This document shows, piece after piece, positions 4,601-7,169 of a stretch of DNA of 7,169 nt (position 1 is the stretch's first letter; the number at the start of each line of letters is the position of its first letter). The notes beneath the pieces are model-generated. The model was given only the letters and a program-made list of their open reading frames with translations. It was not told the origin of the DNA and searched no databases. The DNA is from Saprospiraceae bacterium (GTDB lineage: Bacteria > Bacteroidota > Bacteroidia > Chitinophagales > Saprospiraceae). Both the position numbers and the translations under genes were made by a program. The DNA is taken from assembly GCA_014379665.1 (NCBI GenBank), contig JACMLK010000242.1, forward strand, positions 1 through 7,169. Reading direction: 5' to 3'.

Positions 4601-7169
4601 CCGCCATCGCCAAATTTCCATTTATAGGTAGCCTGATTATTTCCGGGATTGGGCAAAGTGATGGAGACCGTTTTATCATTAATTGAAGGTGTAATTGGGT
4701 TTGTAATATAAACCGGAGGTAGTGTTCCGGAGCAGGTTGTATTATTTCTGCACAACTTCAGACAATAAGTCGACATTCCACAACCATTTGACGCAATTAG
4801 GCATACATTGATGCATTTGCCGGAAGGAATAGAAATAACAGGAGATGTAGAGCTCACATTGCCCGAAATATATTGTACTCCTGTTTCTGAAAACTCCCAT
4901 TGAATACTTGAAGCATTTGTTGAACCGGAACTATTTAAGGTAAAAGTATTATTTGATGCGTTATTTGTTGCCGAAAAGTATGCAATTGGCCCTCCATTGC
5001 ACGGTCCAACAGTAATTGTTTGGCAACACTCATATACTAATGCTCCACCAAAATACAATTTATAACATACAATATATGTTCCGTTAGATGGGAACAAAAT
5101 GACAGGATTTAAAGAAGTTGATGATGTATTGTCGACATATTGGATATTTACATTGCTGTTCACAGTCCACTCTGCGGTATAACTTGAAGGCAAACGGGTA
5201 GGTGTAGGATCATCACAAAATTGGCTGTAAAAATTAATTGTTCTTGGAATATAGTATTTTGGAATATACCTGAAACATTTTAAACAACCGTCACAATAAT
5301 CACCTGTACAATCTCCCAATTGCCATTCATTTTCTGTATATCCGGCCTTTCTGGCGTAACATGGATTAGAGTACACCTGCCCATTTACACATACAGGGTT
5401 ATATTCTGCTGTACATGGAGAGTTAAGTGTTGATTCCTGATAGCAGATATTATCAATATAATATTCCGTGTTTGTTACGTTTGATATTGAATAAAAATTA
5501 AGGTCCGTAAGTAAATTAGATCCGTAATCAATTCTTTTATAAACAAACTGTCTGTTGTTAAATATTTCTAAAGATCCATTTACATTACCTACTTTAGGTC
5601 TAATAATAATACTAACTTTAAACCATGTATTTTCTGGATATTGCAAATTGGCAACCTGAATTTCACCATTTGCTTGGGTTGGGGTAACCACCTTTAATAT
5701 TCCATTATTATATCTGGCAATAAATGTATATAAATTTGGAGCATTAGTCTCCAATGCCCAGGACCCTGATTTTTCTGTCGGTATATACATCATCCATTCT
5801 AATCTGGTAGGGGATGTTATTGTCCTGCTTATATTATAATCGATATTGGATGTATTTCCATATTTGACCGATTTAAAGCCGCCTGCAGTAATGGTATTGA
5901 CAACCTGAGCCTGATGACTGTTGTTATTACTTGTAAATAATGAAAATTGCGGTGAACCCTGAGGAATAAGATTGCCTGTATTCAAATTTTCGAACCCTGC
6001 ACAATTGCTATAAGAAGGTACAAAGACAGGACAAAAACTGCAATCCTGAACAAAAAATTCAAGAGTATTACAGTTTATTGCATTTCCAAAATCATTATAT
6101 GGTACAACTTTTATGAAAATTGGCCCTAGAGGAAGATTATTTAATTGATAAGTTGTTACATTTCCGACATCCAGATTATTGATAATTTGTGTACCTGACT
6201 GTGTAGTTCCAACCGTAAGCTTGTAACCGATAGCATTTGATACTGCTGCCCAGACAATCGTTTGGTTGCTTGAAATATTCGAACCTGACAAAGGGGAGGT
6301 GACTTCTGTGCATGAAGGAACAGGGTTCGTACACCCGACATATTCTATGTTTATGGTATAGTCCTGGTTAAGAGTTCCCCAAAAAGCTCTGCTGTCTACC
6401 GTTACAAAATAATCATAATTTGAATTTAAATTTACATTGCTGAATGAATTATCAGCTTGTACAAAACATCGGACCCATCCGCTAGTTTTGTGTTTTCCAA
6501 TCAATGCAACATCAATATTATGGTTTGTTACAGAGGTAAGTTGTGCATTGATAGATCCTGTGCTAACAGGAATAGTATAAATAATTTCCTCCGCTAAATA
6601 TTCCGGGTTTCCAACAATATTTCCATCCTCCGGTAAGTATTTAGATATTGAGTTACTTATACCAAACGGATATACCATTGTTCCAGAAAAAACCCCGCAT
6701 GAATTATTTTGTTCGATATCACATATCCTCTGAAATCCAACATTACCAGTGCAACATTCCTCAGTTAATAATATTGAGAATTCTCCATTACCAGTATATC
6801 CATGAACAACAATATAGGTAACTGCACCTTTATTTACAGGACCACCTCCGTCTCCACATACGGTGACTGACTCATCACTTGTATTTGAAAACGTGCTGCT
6901 TCCTATGCAAAGTGTAGGATCACAATCAAAAATGATAAACAAATCCAGATCTGTATTTGAAAAATTTGTTAACGAAACGGTGTATGATCCTGACCCTGTA
7001 AGTCTAAAAATTTTTGTCCCTCCAATATGCGATGATTGTAAGTTGCAATAATTAACAACTGAACTACCTGTGGTTGAAGTTCCTATTGGAATATTTACAA
7101 ATAAATCCTGAGCATTGTTACAATCTAATTGGGCAAAAACATTTTGCACAATAAAAGAAAAGATGAAAA
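1690..7169 (-). CDS. Giant Cys-rich multidomain T9SS-secreted surface protein (5' end outside the window)
   Basis: At least 1825 residues are visible. The frame stays open to the window edge and reads FIFSFIV-QNVFAQLDC there, which is the end of a signal peptide with probable cleavage after VFA. The GTG at 7149 is therefore an internal valine codon and the true start lies upstream. With that valine as residue 1 the order is: PPC-like beta domains (10-132, 143-273); FN3-like (280-370); LamG-like (384-571); reduced Kazal-like knot (579-614); CxxCxxC (619-625); PKD/Ig-like units (about 626-983, including YKWKFGDGG at 842-850); four repeats with a CC pair (984-1300); beta module copy 1 (1311-1432); two WNxIS-type modules (1436-1598); beta module copy 2 (1622-1733); type A T9SS sorting domain (1739-1819, IYPNPTSQ to KKVLITN). 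I count about 69 cysteines, very many for this class. No enzyme motif is visible. An adhesin, scaffold or matrix role at the cell surface is inferred. It heads a two-gene operon. Confidence 0.92.
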   Translation of the reverse strand, partial: FIFSFIVQNVFAQLDCNNAQDLFVNIPIGTSTTGSSVVNYCNLQSSHIGGTKIFRLTGSGSYTVSLTNFSNTDLDLFIIFDCDPTLCIGSSTFSNTSDESVTVCGDGGGPVNKGAVTYIVVHGYTGNGEFSILLTEECCTGNVGFQRICDIEQNNSCGVFSGTMVYPFGISNSISKYLPEDGNIVGNPEYLAEEIIYTIPVSTGSINAQLTSVTNHNIDVALIGKHKTSGWVRCFVQADNSFSNVNLNSNYDYFVTVDSRAFWGTLNQDYTINIEYVGCTNPVPSCTEVTSPLSGSNISSNQTIVWAAVSNAIGYKLTVGTTQSGTQIINNLDVGNVTTYQLNNLPLGPIFIKVVPYNDFGNAINCNTLEFFVQDCSFCPVFVPSYSNCAGFENLNTGNLIPQGSPQFSLFTSNNNSHQAQVVNTITAGGFKSVKYGNTSNIDYNISRTITSPTRLEWMMYIPTEKSGSWALETNAPNLYTFIARYNNGILKVVTPTQANGEIQVANLQYPENTWFKVSIIIRPKVGNVNGSLEIFNNRQFVYKRIDYGSNLLTDLNFYSISNVTNTEYYIDNICYQESTLNSPCTAEYNPVCVNGQVYSNPCYARKAGYTENEWQLGDCTGDYCDGCLKCFRYIPKYYIPRTINFYSQFCDDPTPTRLPSSYTAEWTVNSNVNIQYVDNTSSTSLNPVILFPSNGTYIVCYKLYFGGALVYECCQTITVGPCNGGPIAYFSATNNASNNTFTLNSSGSTNASSIQWEFSETGVQYISGNVSSTSPVISIPSGKCINVCLIASNGCGMSTYCLKLCRNNTTCSGTLPPVYITNPITPSINDKTVSITLPNPGNNQATYKWKFGDGGTSAAQSINYSYPHYGNYIICVEIKIGCFIYCYCWFVHLDPCTPVFEPHDGMLRPKFGGNESTMEYIIESNNITIAQGQPWLVDDVPVTNSAGLANLTVALPQNKDYVICFPYLKPNGCLAYKCITMRGGNPFSCTSIGWKFVQNSGYQFNLSAGFSDISWTLDETGQSLGTTATSNFVLPVNPCGWRTISVRYFDGTRYWICCLRIYLCAPDDCFGNIYYGFSNDNGQFHLEESGATNISWYFDDAPNTILGTSSTISVPYPVNCITRWISVKYKDASGRWRICCRLVYFCNPFNCDLIKINYVDGSGYKFSLDQTYQNMSWIIDETSQSLGSGVESTFYPVPTTCEYRTVTVRFFVPGIGWRMCCYRFWSCNPALCSDRINITQSGANYTLSTTSTYQNITWFRESTQLGTGNNLNAALPSTGTYKIYIRYYNPSDKCWYWCCRLFTPGGGSSTPPWPKLPTGQNHTIIVPLNVISEIGGMALKSGDFIGIFFNRDGQLICSNFEEWKGSVISIAAFGNDANPPSKNGFNLNEQFQFIVWRGSESKEYPVQATFEDPPQFPRDATDKWKKDGLSLLKSLKTSNKVTQIITLRQNWNTISSYVNPDNPDMLALLASLGNKVVLIKDEKGKSAIPSQGINDLGNWDVKKGYQIRMIESTTLSITGTKTEPSANPISVSSEWKIISNLCENGNSPASQWSSIASSIVIIKDQDGKSYIPSAMIDDLKCLKPGFGYHVRGINNASFTYNCSGNCNPFHQEVVYSRSTEMPYNIEPLNSGNNATIVFTQQVCESFLLPEDIIYVFNSSGMLCGKWKYDGTAIGMPVWGDDLHTGDVIEGLLESEPMIFKIKSHDGRFYDMNIKFKDADNIYTRDGIYYAAHLEKVAEEKNQDILIYPNPTSQWVNVSFLSNEIPQNVEISIFDGQGKMVQKFDSQNPETNDFSIPVQSLHSGVYLFRINLDNRKYYKKVLITN
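1693..1935 (-). other. T9SS C-terminal sorting domain of the giant protein
   Basis: Residues 1739-1819 show the type A sorting-domain pattern: ILIYPNPTS, then the IFDGQGKMV block, then LHSGVYLFRI and a basic end YYKKVLITN. This predicts export by the type IX system and surface anchoring or release after cleavage of the domain. Confidence 0.92.
1951..2286 (-). repeat. Beta module, copy 2 in the giant protein
   Basis: Residues 1622-1733 begin SGNNATIVF and end YTRDGIYY. They share with the small secreted protein the opening SG-[DN]-NATI-x-F, a central '[IV]-x-VFNS(T)SG..C.G' strand pair and the closing Y-x-[KR]-DGI block. This copy sits directly before the sorting domain, exactly as the module does in the small protein. 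Confidence 0.75.
2356..2844 (-). repeat. Two tandem 'WNxIS...KDxxGKSxIPS' modules
   Basis: Residues 1436-1515 and 1525-1598 are two diverged copies of about 75 residues. The shared marks are W-[NK]-x-IS near the start, [VI]-[VL]-IKD-x-x-GKS-x-IPS in the middle (1472-1484 and 1555-1568), then IxDL and a closing K-x-G-[YF]-G/Q-[YI] strand. The first copy has GNWDVKKGYQIRM, the second KCLKPGFGYHVRG. I recognise this module from other large Bacteroidota secreted proteins but know no function for it. Confidence 0.75.
2854..3219 (-). repeat. Beta module, copy 1 in the giant protein
   Basis: Residues 1311-1432 open with TGQNHTIIV, contain SGDFIGIFFNRDGQLICSNF followed by EEW and end WKKDGLSLL. The order of blocks matches the small protein and copy 2, so it is a third, more diverged version. 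A short Gly/Ser/Pro linker (1300-1308) separates it from the CC repeats. Confidence 0.72.
3250..4200 (-). repeat. Four tandem ~80-residue repeats with a conserved cysteine framework
   Basis: Residues 984-1064, 1065-1146, 1147-1227 and 1228-1300 are four copies of one beta-sandwich-like unit. Each has a [ND]-[IM]-[ST]-W core strand, an LG-x(n)-P segment, a [ST]-[IV]-x-[VI]-[RK]-[YF] strand and a W-x-x-CC strand. The first three share C, 17 or 18 residues, CC, 5 residues, C-[AN]-P-x-x-C (C1034/1052/1053/1059/1064 and the equivalents at 1115-1146 and 1196-1227). The fourth lacks the first Cys but has a new one at 1289 just before its CC (1293-1294), and lacks the trailing pair. The units look like derived PKD/Ig-like domains, related to the less regular ones at 626-983. 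Confidence 0.85.
4201..5295 (-). other. PKD/Ig-like domain array, N-terminal part (degenerate units)
   Basis: Residues 619-983 start with CxxCxxC (619, 622, 625) and continue through about four PKD-like units. The clearest is the third, with YKWKFGDGG (842-850), the WxFGDG hallmark of PKD domains, and SYPHYGNY (860-867), the usual Y-x-x-x-G-x-Y strand. The second has IQWEFSE in the equivalent place. The first ends VYECC (705-709), foreshadowing the CC pair of the following repeats. Each unit ends in a Cys-rich strand. Confidence 0.72.
5308..5415 (-). other. Reduced Kazal-like domain
   Basis: Residues 579-614 read C-x7-C-x9-C-x16-C with the family signature PVC...NG-x-VYSNPC-x-A followed by G. 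This matches Kazal/follistatin-type knots (EYxPVCG-x-DG-x-TYxNxCxA). The two cysteines that form the C1-C5 bond in full Kazal inhibitors are missing, leaving four. Kazal domains often inhibit serine proteases; in bacterial surface proteins that role is unproven, so I call only the fold. Confidence 0.7.
5437..6000 (-). other. LamG/concanavalin-like beta-sandwich
   Basis: Residues 384-571 have the run of a LamG-type lectin fold: an early FENLNTG strand, RLEWMMYIP with an aromatic core, FIARYNNG, NTWFKVSIIIRP (the 'W-[HF]-x-V' strand typical of this fold), SLEIFNNRQF and a last strand YYIDNICY. Carbohydrate or protein binding is possible but no ligand site can be read. Confidence 0.6.
6040..6312 (-). 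other. Fibronectin type III-like domain
   Basis: Residues 280-370 show TSPLSGS, then TIVWAAVSNAIGYKLTVGT (the W-x(n)-GYxLxVGT pattern common in FN3-like domains of secreted Bacteroidota proteins), YQLNNLPLG and FIKVVPYNDFG. It ends in the Cys-flanked linker CSFC. Confidence 0.65.
6331..7122 (-). other. Two PPC-like N-terminal beta domains
   Basis: Residues 10-132 resemble a pre-peptidase C-terminal (PPC)-like domain, with KIFRLTGSGSYTVSL, NTDLDLFIIFDCD and YIVVHGYTGNGEFSILL. Residues 143-273 appear to be a second, more diverged version, with EEIIYTIPV, NIDVALIG, YDYFVTVD and DYTINIEY. Such domains are non-catalytic beta-sandwiches common at the ends of secreted proteins. The second assignment is weaker than the first. 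Confidence 0.6.

Noticed and set aside
6156..7051. Short frames at 6156-6341 (minus) and 6863-7051 (plus)
   Set aside because: Both overlap the giant gene's N-terminal domains in other frames, and their composition is typical of shadow frames.

Overview
The window looks like a Bacteroidota chromosome segment, probably Saprospiria-like (the class is inferred). The support is two secreted proteins with type IX secretion (T9SS) C-terminal sorting domains, a Bacteroidota-type promoter (TTTG-N17-TAnnTTTG), AT-rich coding sequence and the absence of clear Shine-Dalgarno sites. All recognisable genes lie on the minus strand, so the biological order runs from high to low coordinates.

Region 1 (7169 to 1690): most of the window is one giant secreted modular protein of at least 1825 residues. 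Its 5' end is cut by the window edge. It starts inside a signal peptide, then has two PPC-like beta domains, an FN3-like domain, a LamG/concanavalin-like domain, a reduced Kazal-like knot, and a long Cys-rich array of PKD/Ig-like units. The last four units of that array share a strict C...CC...C.xP..C cysteine framework. They are followed by a beta module that occurs twice, two copies of a 'WNxIS...KDxxGKSxIPS' module, and a T9SS sorting domain.

Region 2 (1649 to 933): 40 bp downstream lies a 238-residue secreted protein. It is essentially one copy of the giant protein's 'NATI...KDG' beta module with its own signal peptide and sorting domain. The pair looks like an operon closed by a good intrinsic terminator at 868-897.

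Region 3 (867 to 238): this stretch holds no convincing gene. It contains a low-confidence relic of a coding frame (705-884), a diverged 11-bp tandem repeat of about 13 units (442-584), and overlapping inverted repeats with pseudoknot topology (374-427).

Region 4 (237 to 1): a Bacteroidota-type promoter, a perfect dyad AAGGTG-TAAT-CACCTT near the predicted transcript start, and the first 50 codons of a Lon protease gene that runs off the window.

The two secreted proteins probably act together at the cell surface or in the extracellular matrix as adhesin or scaffold material. No catalytic domain is visible in either. The lon gene is a separate transcription unit.
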